Of a stretch of DNA of 64,000 bases, positions 11,900-22,742 are shown piece by piece. The notes below the pieces were generated by a model, which was not told the DNA's origin, did not search any database, and was given only the letters and a program-made list of their open reading frames with translations. The DNA is from Myotis daubentonii (taxonomy: Eukaryota; Chordata; Mammalia; Chiroptera; Vespertilionidae). The position numbers and the translations under genes are program-made. The DNA is taken from assembly GCF_963259705.1 (NCBI RefSeq), contig NC_081861.1:107786102-107850101 (forward strand). The letters run 5' to 3'. Position 1 is the stretch's first letter. Each line of letters opens with the position of its first letter.

Positions 11900-12687
11900 T
11901 GCCGGGGTCCAACCCCAGCGGGTCCAGGGGTCCCCAAAGGTGTGGACGGAGTCGGCGAAGAAGGAAGGACACGGAGACAGCGTTCAGTTGATCAGCAGCC
12001 CAGCCAGGATCTCTAGCCCGGATCTCCAGCCAAGTTCTGGTCTCGATCTCCAGAGAGGTTCTGCTCAGGTTCTCCAGTCAGGTTCAGTCACTAGGTTCTA
12101 GTCAGGCTCTCCTGCCAATCTCCACAGTCAGGTTCAGTCCAGGATCCCCTGCCATGCTCTCTCGCCAGGCTCCGCCTCGAGGCTCCGAGGCCAGTCCCGG
12201 TCCAGGATCCTCCGGCATGCTCTCGCCAGCGAAGTTCTTCTGTTTCTAGAGAACGTTCTGTGTAGGTTCTGTGCCTAGGCTCTGTCTCTCTTGGTCCTGT
12301 CTTCCAAGCCCTGTGTTCTTAGTTCTGTGTTCTGAGTTCTGAGTGTTTCTGTCTTGTTACAACTGTATTTATACCAGTTGATTCAATCCTATCAATCTCT
12401 ATTACAAAGGTTAGGGCATTTCTTATCTCCATTCCAGGGAGAAAAGATTATGTAGTTTAAGCATGATTGTTCCTAGTTAAAGGGATTAATTACCCGCCTG
12501 GCACTTAGTTGAGGGGTTTTATTCCCTCCCTAACTTCAGGGGAAAATCCCTACCTGGGGATTCAACCTTTCTCAGAGAGGTGACCTTGGTTAAAACACAG
12601 CGCCAAGAAGGTGAGCAAACATATTAAGAACCGTATGCCATATATGCCAGGTCCCTTGAAACAGCAAGGATGGACCGGCTCCCGGCA
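11900..12687 (-). repeat. 5' LTR of the miniature provirus
   Basis: 788 bp with the same termini, TATA position and long closing block (12360-12687) as the 3' LTR. It is shorter because it has fewer AGGTTCTG-type repeat units. The outer 6-bp target copy follows at 12688. Confidence 0.9.
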
Positions 12688-12779
12688 ATTTCTTCTTATT
12701 TTCTTTTATTCCTTAGGGTGGTAAAGGACTAGGGTAGGGCAGCAACCTGGTGGAGGGGGATGATGGGTTCAAAAAGGGG

Positions 12780-13440
12780 GGACATCTGAAATTCTCTTAA
12801 TAAAGATTATTAAAAGTTCTCATTTCACACCAACTATGTGACAAGCACTAGTTAGTTACTAAGGTACAAAGATGAATCTGAGATAGTCCCTGGAGCTCAG
12901 AATGGTAGAAAAGACAGAGACAAAAATCACTTATCATTTTCCATTGTGACCAATACAATGATGAAAATGTATACAAGTAGGAAATTTCAAAGAACAATTA
13001 ACCAAGCCTAGGGAGAAGTGTGATGATAATAGTGGAGAAAGAAAGCCATAAAAAATGAGGTGATGCCTAAGCTATCATAAAAGGTAAGTGGGAGTTAGCT
13101 TTATGAAGGGAGATTGGGGAGAATTTTTGAGACAAAGCAAAAGGCACAATACAGTGGGCCTTGACTTATGAGTTTAATTCGTTCTGAGACTGAGCTCATT
13201 AAGGAGCTCCTTAAGGAGCTCGTTAACTCAAATTACTCTGTCAACTCAAAGCAAAAAATCAGCCAAGAGACAGCTGGTATCTCAAAAAACTCGTTAGTCA
13301 GGACACTCGTAAGTCAAGGCCCCACTGTACTGAAAACAACATAGAGTATGAAGATCTTCAAGGAGTGTTAAAGTGAGGCTGAGGAGGTAGTCAAAGACTA
13401 TGTCATGGAAGATCTCAAATGCCTTATTTAAAGTAAATTT
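12780..13440 (+). repeat. Ancient mammalian interspersed repeat, family not assigned
   Basis: The text GATGAATCTGAGATAGTCCC, GAGGTGATGCCTAAGC and ATGTCATGGAAGATCTC follows the order of a consensus common across mammals. It is split by the MITE at 13152-13327. A second part of the same consensus recurs at 30735-30960 and perhaps at 55430-55800. Confidence 0.5.
13152..13327. mobile_element. TA-flanked MITE (Tc1/mariner, pogo/Tigger-like)
   Basis: A 176 bp element with terminal inverted repeats CAGTGGGCCTTGACTTATGA and the complement of CAGTGGGGCCTTGACTTACG. A TA dinucleotide (13150-13151, 13328-13329) flanks it on both sides. The interior repeats AAGGAGCTC and TCGTTA motifs and has no coding capacity. 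The assignment rests on the TA duplication and the type of ends. Confidence 0.8.
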
Positions 13441-14555
13441 TAGTGGTTATATAAATATATTGAAGGGTTATAGTTAATACTCTCAACAATAATAAATTTA
13501 AAAAATAAAATCAATAAAATAATTTTTTTAAAAAAAGTAAAAAATAAAACCCCTCTATGGAGGCCATGAGAATGTGCTTCAGAGCCTTCTAACCAAAGAC
13601 CCAAGCTATTGTGCTCTGAAATTAATCCCTGCATTTGCCTGGAAGATATGCCTTCCCCCAGAAAGAAAGAAAGTAATATAAGTTCATTTCTGAGTTATGG
13701 AACTCCCCTAATGGCTGACTTTGGCTTGAAGACTCCCTAATGGCTTTGCTGAACCTTCCTTAGATTGCACAGCAGTCCAGGACACTTCCAAATTTCCATC
13801 CCTTTCTCCTTCACTCAGTGTCAGACTTTCCCAGACTTTTGGAGATCCCTCCCCATTTTCTCTCAACAGGTGTTTCCCCTAAAAATATAAATCCTTGCAT
13901 ATTCTGATACCATTTTGATGTTTGCTTCTGGGAGGACCTAGTTAAACATAACCCTTGATAACATATCCCCCTACAACTTTCCTTCACAGTCAAGCTTCTG
14001 GAATGAGTTGTCTACTCCCTGTCATAATTTATTTCTCTTTCCTTCATCCCTCAATTCACACAAATTTAGCTTGAATATCTACTACACATATTACCTTATC
14101 CAAACTATTCTTATTAGGGTCATTGATTATCTCTGTGTCACAAAATCTAATATATAATTTCTAGTCTTTATTTTACCTCTCATCAACATTAATCACCAAT
14201 GACCCTCCTTGAAACATTCTCTTCCCTTGGTTTTGTGAGACTCTCTTTGTTTTATGCCTAACTCTTTACTGTTAAGCATCCTCTTTTGTTGGCTTCTCCC
14301 TCTACTTAATTCACTAATTATTGCACTTAGGCCTTTTTTCTCTTTACCCTCTTCATTCCCCAAAAGCAATTTAATTTGTCTCTATTATTTTAATTATCAT
14401 CTGCAATATCACTCAATTCTATATTTGCAGTCTACATCTTTTTGACCCACCCATGTGGTCATTTGCCTATTGGATATCTTGGACATCTCCACTTCAATAT
14501 CTCAAGAGCACTAAAACCTTAATATTTTAAAAAGTAAGCTTATCTCTCTAGTTGC
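13441..14555. other. Intergenic DNA, nothing identified
   Basis: About 1.1 kb without a convincing open frame, RNA gene or recognisable repeat. Confidence 0.45.
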
Positions 14556-14559
14556 TTGC

Positions 14560-14830
14560 ATTGCATTCCTTTGGCTACTATAACAAGTTATCAGGAATTT
14601 AGTTGGTTTATAACAAATTTATTCTCTTGCAATTCTGTAGGTCAGAATTGCTAAAAGCAAGGTATGGATATGGCTGCATTCCTTCTGCTCTGGGGGAGAA
14701 TCCATAGCTTTTTCCACCGTCTAGGGGCTGCCACATCTCTTGGCTCTGGCCCCTATCAATGCCAGCAATAGTGGATTGAGTCCTCACATTACACCATTCC
14801 AAACTCTTCTGCCTCCCTCTTCCACTTTCA
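14560..14830 (+). repeat. Ancient mammalian repeat remnant
   Basis: The run CTATAACAAGTTATC, AATTTATTCTCTTGCAATTC and TCTTCTGCCTCCCTCTTCCA matches the order of a widespread placental repeat recalled only in outline. The family is not assigned. Confidence 0.4.
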
Positions 14831-14849
14831 GGCATTACATTGGGAAAAG

Positions 14850-15215
14850 CAAGTACCATATGTGGAATTTAAAGAGCAATGTAAATGACAAAGCAGAAAG
14901 AGACTCATACAGACTGATGGTTGCCAGAGGATTGGGGGGTTAGGGAACTGGGTGAAAAAGGTGAAGAAATTAAGAAGTATAACTTGGTAGTTATAAACAA
15001 GTCATGGGGATGTAAAGTACAGTATAGGAAATATAGCCAATAATATTGCAATAACTATGGATGGTGCATATGGGTACTGGAAATATTAGGGGGATCACTT
15101 TGTCTGTACACAAAGTGATCCCCCTAATATTGTCTACATGATTGTCTAGCCACTATGCTGCACACATGAAACTAATACAAAATAATATTGGATATAAACT
15201 GTAATCAAAAAAATT
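14850..15215 (+). mobile_element. Older L1 3' end
   Basis: The tail has the standard mammalian L1 3' order: CATATGTGGAATTTAA, GATGGTTGCCAGAGG, CTATGCTGCACACATGAAAC, then an A/T-rich end. A perfect 22-bp hairpin at 15082-15131 interrupts it. Confidence 0.85.
15082..15131. repeat. Perfect inverted repeat, 22-bp arms, 6-base loop
   Basis: The arm 15082-15103 is the exact reverse complement of 15110-15131, with loop CTGTAC. It lies in the L1 tail, where other L1 copies have only one arm. Confidence 0.95.
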
Positions 15216-15532
15216 TTTAAAAAGGAATACATTGGGTCCACCCAGATAAATCCAAGATAATTTCTGTATGTTGAAGTCCACTGATTAGCAACCTTAATTC
15301 TATCTGAAACCTGAATTCCCCTTTACCCTTTAAGGTAATATTCAAAGGTTCCAGGGATTATGACCTGGGTGGATTTGGGAGCAGGACATTATTATGACTA
15401 TTGCATTGTTCAGGACAGAAACAGTCATGATTTAACTCTTAATCTCTTTATCACACTGTGCCTGTTAGGATTACATATGCAAGCAAGTAGGAGAAAACAT
15501 GACTCCAGTAGCTTCAAGCGACGGTTCCCTTA

Positions 15533-16104
15533 TCTATACTAAAAGGGTAACATGCTAATTAGACGGGACGTCATCCAGACTTCATTTTAGATGTCCTTCC
15601 TGACAAAGCTGGGGCCCGGGTGAAGCCGCCTGTGGTCCGGGGTGCCTGCCTGGGCGAAGCTGCCCGGGGTTCCGGGTGCCTGTCCTGGGGAAGCCCGGGT
15701 CCGATTGCCTGTGGCTGGCCGGAGGAGGGAAGGCTGGGTCCCAGGTGTGGTGGACGCGGTAGAGGTGGTTAGGGGCGATCAGGAAGGCAGGCAAGAGGTT
15801 AGGGGCAACCAGGCAGGCAGGCAGCAGTGGTTAGGGGTGATCAGGCAAGCAGGCAAGCAGTTAGGGGCGATCAGGCAGGCTGGCAGAGGAGTTAGGGGCA
15901 ATCAGGCAGGTGAGCGGTTAGGAGCCAACGGTCCCAGATTGTGAGAGGGATATCCAACTGCCAGTTTAGGCCTGATCCTGCAGGAATTTGGCCTAAACCA
16001 GCAGTCAGACATCCCGTGAGTGGTCCAGGATTGGAGAGGGTGCATGCTGGGCTGAGGGACACCAATCCCCACCAGTGCATGAATTCCATGCACCAGGCCT
16101 CTAG
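15533..16104 (+). mobile_element. Helitron, complete non-autonomous copy
   Basis: A 572 bp element that starts TCTATACTAAAAGGGTAAC and ends with the hairpin GTGCATGAATTCCATGCAC followed by CAGGCCTCTAG. It sits between A (15532) and T (16105), as Helitrons do. The 3' half holds five or so units of about 35 bp built on GTTAGGGGCGATCAGGCAGG (15770-15930). Confidence 0.92.
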
Positions 16105-16640
16105 TCTCATATAACATGAAGTCTTGAGCTAGTCAGTCTGGTGCTGATGCAGATACTAAAAAATATCTAATTTTTAAATTTTGTGAATACATTTATTAAA
16201 TCTGGAAACAGTGACAGGAATAAGGCTTTGGATAGAAGAAGCAACAGGAGAGAGACTAGGTGGGGCTGCTTTGGCTCCCTAGAAATGTTACAGGGGGAAA
16301 AGTGAGCCAATGCAGGGCTGCTGGTGGCCTTGGGGACAGGTTCATGGGGTTATCTCTGGATGAGGAGCCACTGCCCATTGCTGCCCTGGTTGCATGTCTC
16401 AAGGCGTCCCTTAGACTAGGAAATGCAGTTCTGTGGGGGAAGAAGAGGGGCAAGGGAAAGGTGCAAGTGTGCTCCAGGGATGGAGAGAGCATGCTGGGTC
16501 CTTCATCTTGAGTGTTTTTAAAGGCTGGGAGTTTAGGGAAAGTATTTGGGAAGAATATCAATAGACTATTGATCAGCTTTTCAAAGTGTGTATGTTCAGG
16601 GTCCTGGTCTCTATTGATTGGTCAGGGCCAGGGTAGGGGT
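16105..16640. other. Intergenic DNA, nothing identified
   Basis: Open frames on both strands overlap and do not resemble a known protein. No repeat was recognised. Confidence 0.4.
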
Positions 16641-16646
16641 TCATTA

Positions 16647-16930
16647 GTCATATGTGGAATCTAATGAACCAAATAAACTTATGAAAAAAATAGACCCAGA
16701 GTCACAGAAGCATGAACAGACAGCTAAACCTCAGAGGGAAGGCAGGTTAGGGTGGGTGGGAAGAACTTGTATGCGTATAGGCATGACCTGTGGACACAGA
16801 CAATGGGGTGGTGAGGGCCTGCGAGTGGGAGTAAGAGGATGGGAGCAGGCTGGAAGAGGTTAATGCAGGGAAAAAAGAACCTATGTAATAATTTCAACAA
16901 TAAAGATTTTTTTTTAAAAAAAAGAGTAAT
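16647..16930 (+). mobile_element. L1 3'UTR fragment
   Basis: The block from ATATGTGGAATCTAATGAAC through the G-rich stretch to AACAATAAAGATTTTTTTTT is the standard L1 tail. It ends in AATAAAG and an A/T run. Confidence 0.9.
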
Positions 16931-17620
16931 TATTTTAAAAAAATTTTTATAAAAAGCTTCCCTAAGCTAGTGAAGGAAAAAGCCACACATGTTCAGGAAG
17001 CACAGAGGGTAACAATCAAGGTGAACCCAAAGAGATCTACTCCAAGACACATCATAATTAAAATGGCAAATGTTAAGGACAAAGAGATAATCTTAAGGAT
17101 TGTAAGAGACACAGTCAGTGATGTACAAGGGAGCTCACATGAGGCTGTCAGCTGAATAACTATAGGCCAGAAGAGAATGGAATAAAGTATTCAAAGTAAT
17201 GAAAAGCAAGGATCTGTAACCAAGACTACTCTATCCAGAAAGGCTATCATTCAAAATAGATGGTGAAATCAAGAGCTTCCCAGACAAAAAAAAGTAATGG
17301 AGTTTATTACCACCAAACCAGCATTGCAAGAAATGTTAAAGGAGCAGCTATAATAATAAGAATATATATAGAGAAAAACATAGGCATAAAGAATAAACAT
17401 GGCAATAAATAAGTACCTATAAATAATAACCTTAAATGTAAATTTATTAAATGCTCCAATCAAAAGACATAGAGTAGCTGAATGGATATGAAATGATGAC
17501 TCAAATATATGCTGTCTACAAGAGAACCACCTGAGGACATATGACTCACACAAGATTAAAGTAAAGGAATGGGAAAAAAAGAAAGTGAAGGGATAGAAAA
17601 AAAATGGAAATGAAAACACC

Positions 17621-17646
17621 AATAAATAAATAAATAAATAAATAAA
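17621..17646. repeat. AATA microsatellite
   Basis: About six AATA units lie in the ORF2 start region of the L1. Confidence 0.9.
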
Positions 17647-19230
17647 TGCAGGCATAGCAATTTTTATTTCTGACAAAATAGATTTCAAAATGAAGGCCAT
17701 AAAAACAGACAATAAAGGTCACTACATAATACTAAAGGGATTGATCCATCAAGAAGATATAACTCTGATAAACATTTATGCACTCAATATAGGAGACTTT
17801 AACACCTCCCTGACATCATTGGATAGAACTTCCAGACAAAAAAAAAAAATCAGCAAGAGAATAGAGACCTAAAGTGACACACTAGATCAGATGGATTTAA
17901 CTGACATTAAAAAAACATTCCACCCAAAAGCTGCAGCACATACATTTTTCTTAAGTGCACGTGGGGCATTCTTAAAGATAGACCACGTGTTAGGACACAA
18001 AATAAGTCTCTACAAGTTAAAGAGGATTGACATCATATCAAGCATCTTCTGAGATCACAATGGCATGAAATTAGAAATCAACTATAGTAAAAAGACTCAA
18101 AAACAATCAAACACATGGAGGCTAAATAGCATGATATTAAATGGGTTACCAATGAGATCAAGGAAGAAATAAAAAACCTCCTGGAAACAAATAAAATGAG
18201 AACAAAACACAAAATCTATGGGACACAGCAAAAGCAGTTCTAAGATTAAAGTTCAGAATTACAGGCCTACCTAAAAACAACAACACAAGAAAAAGTTCTA
18301 ATAAACTATCTAACCCTACAACATAAAAAATTAGAAAGAGAACAAGAAGAAAAGTCCAGCATAAGTAGAGGGAAAGAAATAATAAATATCTGAGCAGAAA
18401 TAAATGACATAGAGACTAAAAATGCAATACAAAAGATTAATGTATCCAAAGGCTGATTCTTTAAAAAGACAAACAAACAAGATTGATGAACCATTAGCCA
18501 GACTCATAAAAAAAAATGAAGAGGGAGGACACAAATAAATAAAATCAGAAATGAAAGAGGTGAGGTAACAATTGACTCCACAGAAATACAAAGTATTGGA
18601 AAAAAATACTATGCACTATTCTATGCCAATAAAGTGGACAACCTGGATGAAATGGACAAATTATTAGAAAAATACACTCTTCCAAAACTGAAACATGAAG
18701 AGGGAGAAAACCTGAATAGGTCAATAACACCTGATGAAATTGAATCAGTAAGCAAAAAACTCCCACCAAACAAAAGTCCTGGTCCAGACGGCTTCACATG
18801 GGAGTTTTACCAAACATTGAAAGAAAAACTAACACTTATCCTCCTCAAACTGTACTAAGAAATCCAAAAGAAAGGATCACTTCCAAGTTCTTTTTTTTTA
18901 ATTAAATCTTTATTATTCAGATTATTACAGTTATTCCTCTTTTTCCCTCCATAGCTCCCCTCCACCCAGTTCCCACCCCACCATCTGCCCTTACCGCCCC
19001 CCCCCACTGAACTCATACATAGGTGTAGGATTTTTGTTCAGTCTCTTCCCGCAACCTCCATACCCCTCCCCCACCAAGAGTAGTCAGTCCACTCCCTGAT
19101 TCTATTATATTCACCAGTTTATTCTGTTCATCAGATTATTTATTCACTTGATTTCTAGATTCACTTGTTGATAGATGTGTATTTGTTGTTCATAATTTGT
19201 ATCTTTACCTTTTTCTTCTTCTTCCTCTTC

Positions 19231-20139
19231 TTAAAGGATACCTTTCAGCATTTCATATAATACTGGTTTGATGGTGATGAACTCCTTTAGCTTTTCCTTA
19301 TCTGTGAAGCTCTTTATCTGACCTTCAATTCTAAATGATAGCTTTGCTGGGTAGAGTAATCTTGGTTGTAGGTTCTTGCTATTCATCACTTTGAATATTT
19401 CTTGCCACTCCCTTCTGGCCTGCATAGTTTCTGTTGAGAAATCAGCTGACAGTTGTATGGGTACTCCCTTGTAGGTAACTGACTTTTTTTCTCTTGCTGC
19501 TTTTAAGATTCTCTCTTTGTCTTTTGCTCTTGGCATTTTAATTATGATGTGTCTTGGTGTGGTTCTCTTTGGATTCCTTTTGTTTGGGGTTCTCTGTGCT
19601 TCCTGGACTTATAAGTCTATTTCTTTCACCAGGTAGGGGAAGTTTTATGTCATTATTTCTTCCAATACTTTTTCAATGTCTTGCTCTTTCTCTTCTTCTG
19701 GCACCCCCATAATTCGGATGTTGGTACGCTTAATGTTGTCCCAGAGGCTCCTTACACCATCTTCATATTTTTGGATTCTTTTTTCGTTTTGCTTTTTTGG
19801 TTGGGTGTTTTTTGCTTCTTCATATTTCAAATCTTTGACTTGATTCTTGCGATCCTCTAGTCTGCTGTTGGAACTTTGTATAATATTCTTTATTTCAGTC
19901 AGTGTATGCTTAATTTCTAGTTGGTCCTTTTTCATAACCTCGAGGGTCTCACTAGATTTCTTGAGGGTCTCACTAAATTTATTGGCAGTTTCACTAGACT
20001 TATTGAGGGTCTTACTAAATTTATCGGCGGTTTCTAGAAAATTCTTGAAAGACCTTATAAGTGTGGTTTTGAACTCTGTATCCAGTAGTTTGCTTTCCTG
20101 CATTTCTGTCATTTGTGACTTGTTTCTTTGTCTCCACAT
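19231..20139 (-). pseudogene. HAL1 ORF1p (L1 ORF1-type RNA-binding coiled-coil protein), two stops
   Basis: ORF1p is the trimeric nucleic-acid chaperone that coats L1-type RNA. The frame starts MWRQRNKSQM and has about 303 codons. The order is: N-terminal coiled coil with repeated KFSETL/KSSET heptads (about residues 30-65), central RRM-like region (NIRIMGVPEEE near 145), and C-terminal domain (TPRHIIIKMPRAKDKERIL, SADFSTET, RREWQEIFKVM). Two in-frame TAA codons fall between the segments 20139-19645 and 19536-19231, otherwise the frame is open. It ends LKGIL. Compared with the second HAL1 it carries an extra 14 residues in the coiled coil. Confidence 0.92.
19952..20035 (-). repeat. 42-bp tandem duplication in the HAL1 coiled coil
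   Basis: Units 19952-19993 and 19994-20035 are each 42 bp and nearly identical. They encode ANKFSETLKKSSET and ADKFSKTLNKSSET, two heptads each. The related HAL1 has one unit. Confidence 0.93.
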
Positions 20140-22742
20140 TTTTATGCTTCCCTATGTTGATAGAGTGGCTTTCTGTGCTAGGTGTCCTATAGGGCCCAGT
20201 GGCTCAGCCTCCCCAATTTCCTGAGGTGGACACTCTTGGTGCACCCCTTTGTGGGCTTTGTGCACAGTCTTGTTGTAGTTAACCCTTGATTGTTGTAGGT
20301 ATCACTGGGAGGAATTGACCTCCAGGCCAATTGGCTGTGAGAATCAGCTGTGTCTGCAGTGGGAGAACTTCTGTGCTGGAGACACCCTTCTGGGGCAAGA
20401 CTTGCTTCAGTGGGGCTTTGGTGCTCACTGAGTCTGCCCCGAGTGTGTCCCTTATGGATCTGAGGAGTTGTAATCTGGATGGTCCCACTCTGACCACTGG
20501 GTACACTGGATCTTGGATCTCTAAGGAGGTGCTAAGTTAGCCTCTGCCTGAGGCTACACAGTAGGAGCTTTGGAGAGATCTGCAGATTCCTCTTCTTTGT
20601 TTGGGTTTTGGAGGTGCCCAGATGAGGCCCAGCTGTGAAGCAATGCAAGCTGCTGTGGGGCCTTGGCCCTTCTTTTGGAAGTTCTGGGTCTCTCTGACCC
20701 AGCTGCAGTTTGTTAGGTAATTTTCAGATTGCAAAGGGCCAGGCCTTTCATATGCAAAAGCCTCTGTGCACAGCTTGGGTGGGGTGGGCTCTCAGGGGAT
20801 CAACAGGGTGGAGAAAGCAGCCATGGCTGCTCCTCAGTCCTACCCTAAGAGGCCCTGAATCTCAGTGTCCCGGTAATCGCTGCAAGCACTTCTGAGAGAA
20901 AGCTGCCCTCGAGTTCTGCCCGATGCCAGACAGTCCAGTTTCTCCCCGTATGAGTCTGGGTCCCCAGAGATTCGCCCAGAACTGGAGTTCAGAGCAGTTG
21001 GGAGCTTGAGACTCCATCCCAATTGAAAAAGACAGCAGCGTCCTCAGTTGCCAGCCCTTTCCACGTGCACCTCCGTACCTCTGCACTTTACTTCCGCACC
21101 TCCTATGAGTCTCAGTGTGCTTTTCTCTTTCCTTCTTGTTGTAGAATTTCCACTCAGCCAGCCTTCTTGTGGTTCTGGATGATGTCCGTTTTGTCTTTTA
21201 GTTGTATTTTTGAAGTGGTTGTGCAAGGCAACAATTCCCAGTGTTTACCTATGCTACCATCTTGGTTTGTATGCTCACTTTCAAGTTCTTTTTATGAGGC
21301 CAGCATTATTCTACTCCCCAAATCAGGTAAAGATACTATAAAAAAAGGTGAATTATAGGCCAATATTACTGATGAACATAGATGCTGAAATCCTCAACAA
21401 AATATTAGCAAATCAGATCCAGTAATACATTTAGAAGATCATACAATATGACTAAGTTGGACTTATTCCAGAGATGCAAGGCTGATATAATATTCATAAA
21501 TCAACAAATGTGATACATCAGATAAATTAAAAGACAAAAATCACATGATGATATCAATAAAGCATTTGACAAAATCCCAACAGCCATTTTTGATAAAACC
21601 TCTCAGCAAAGTGGGAATAGAGGGATCATACCTCAACATAATAAAGGATATATATGACAAACCTACAGCCAACATCATACTCAATGGGCAAAAGTAAAAG
21701 CATCCCCCTTAAGAACAGGAACAAGATAGGGATGTCCACTTTCACCACTTTAGTCAACATAGTCCTAGAAGTCTTGCCATGGTGATCAGGCTAGAAGAAA
21801 AAATAAAATGCATCCAAATTGGAGAGGAGGAAGGAAAATGTTCATTATTTGCAGACATGATTTTGTACATAGAATAACCTAAAGACTCCACCAAAAAACC
21901 ACTAGATTTAATAAAGGAGGTTGGCATTGTAGCAGGAAACTAAATTATCACCCAGAAATTGATATATTTCTTATACACCAATAATGATATTTAAGAAAGA
22001 GAAACAACAAAAACAACCCTATTTAACACTGCAACAAACAAATTAAGATACTTAGGAATAAACTTAACCAAGGCCATAAAATACCTGTAGTCAGAAAACT
22101 ATAGAACACTGACAAAAGAGATAGAAGATATAAACAAGTGGAAGAATATACCATGTTCATGGATTGGCAGAATTAATATCATTAACATGTCCCTATTGCC
22201 CAAAGCAATGTATAGATTCAAAGCAAATCCTATTAAAATACCAATAGCATATTTCACAGACCTAGAACAAATACTCAGAAATTTTATATGGAACCAAAAA
22301 AGCTGAATAGCTGCAGCAATCTTGAGAAAGAAGAACAAAGTGGCAGGGATCACACTACCTGAGAGCAAGTTATACTACAAAGCTGGTGTACTCAAAACAG
22401 CCTGGTACTGGTACAAGAACAGGCATATAGACCAATGGAACAGAATAGAGACCCCAGAAATGGACCCAATTCATTATGCTCAATTAATATTTGACTAAGG
22501 AGGCAAGGACTTACAATGGAGTAAAGATAGTCTCTTCAATTAATGGTGTTGGGGAAATTGGACATGTATATGCAAAAAAATGAAACTAGACCACCAACTT
22601 ACATCATACACAACAATAAACTCAAAATGGTTAAAATACCTAAATGTAAGTTGCGAAACCATAAAAATCTTAGAAGAAACCATAGGCAGAAAAATCTCAG
22701 TCATCTCTCACACCAGTATGTTTATGGATACATCTCCTAGGC

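Larger units (their letters stand above)
10386..12687 (-). mobile_element. Miniature endogenous retrovirus (LTR-leader-LTR), internally deleted
   Basis: Two closely related LTRs (TGCCGGG at one end, CCCGGCA at the other) flank only 686 bp. The insertion is bounded by a perfect 6-bp duplication ATTTCT at 10380-10385 and 12688-12693. Read on the minus strand, the order is 5' LTR (12687-11900), primer-binding site next to it, a short leader, a purine tract beside the 3' LTR, and the 3' LTR (11213-10386). No gag, pol or env sequence remains, so any mobility depended on another virus. The 6-bp duplication and the tRNA-Lys-type primer site fit a class II (betaretrovirus/ERVK-like) origin; that class is inference. 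Confidence 0.9.
18895..21274 (-). mobile_element. HAL1 (half-L1: 5'UTR, ORF1, 3'UTR, no ORF2), complete
   Basis: The T run at 18891-18899 is the poly(A) tail on the minus strand, with AATAAAG just upstream of it. Reading leftward from about 21268 (AACCAAGATGG) there is a 1.1 kb 5'UTR, ORF1 (20139-19231) and a 3'UTR of about 330 bp with a GGTGGGGGAGGGG stretch. The flanks TCACTTCCAAGTTCTTTT (18877-18894) and TCACTTTCAAGTTCTTTT (21275-21292) are the target duplication in L1 ORF2. The second copy at 28719-30429 has the same structure downstream of ORF1, so loss of ORF2 is a property of a family and not of one copy. HAL1 must borrow L1 ORF2p. Confidence 0.9.

Noticed and set aside
13441..14555. 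Hidden host gene in a quiet stretch
   Set aside because: No frame of useful length, no splice pattern and no CpG island.
15770..15930. CRISPR array
   Set aside because: Short GATCAGGCAGG repeats are contiguous minisatellite units in a eukaryotic Helitron, not spaced repeats.
18331..18769. Phe/Cys-rich minus-strand proteins
   Set aside because: Reverse reading of L1 ORF2 gives hydrophobic frames; they are not membrane proteins.
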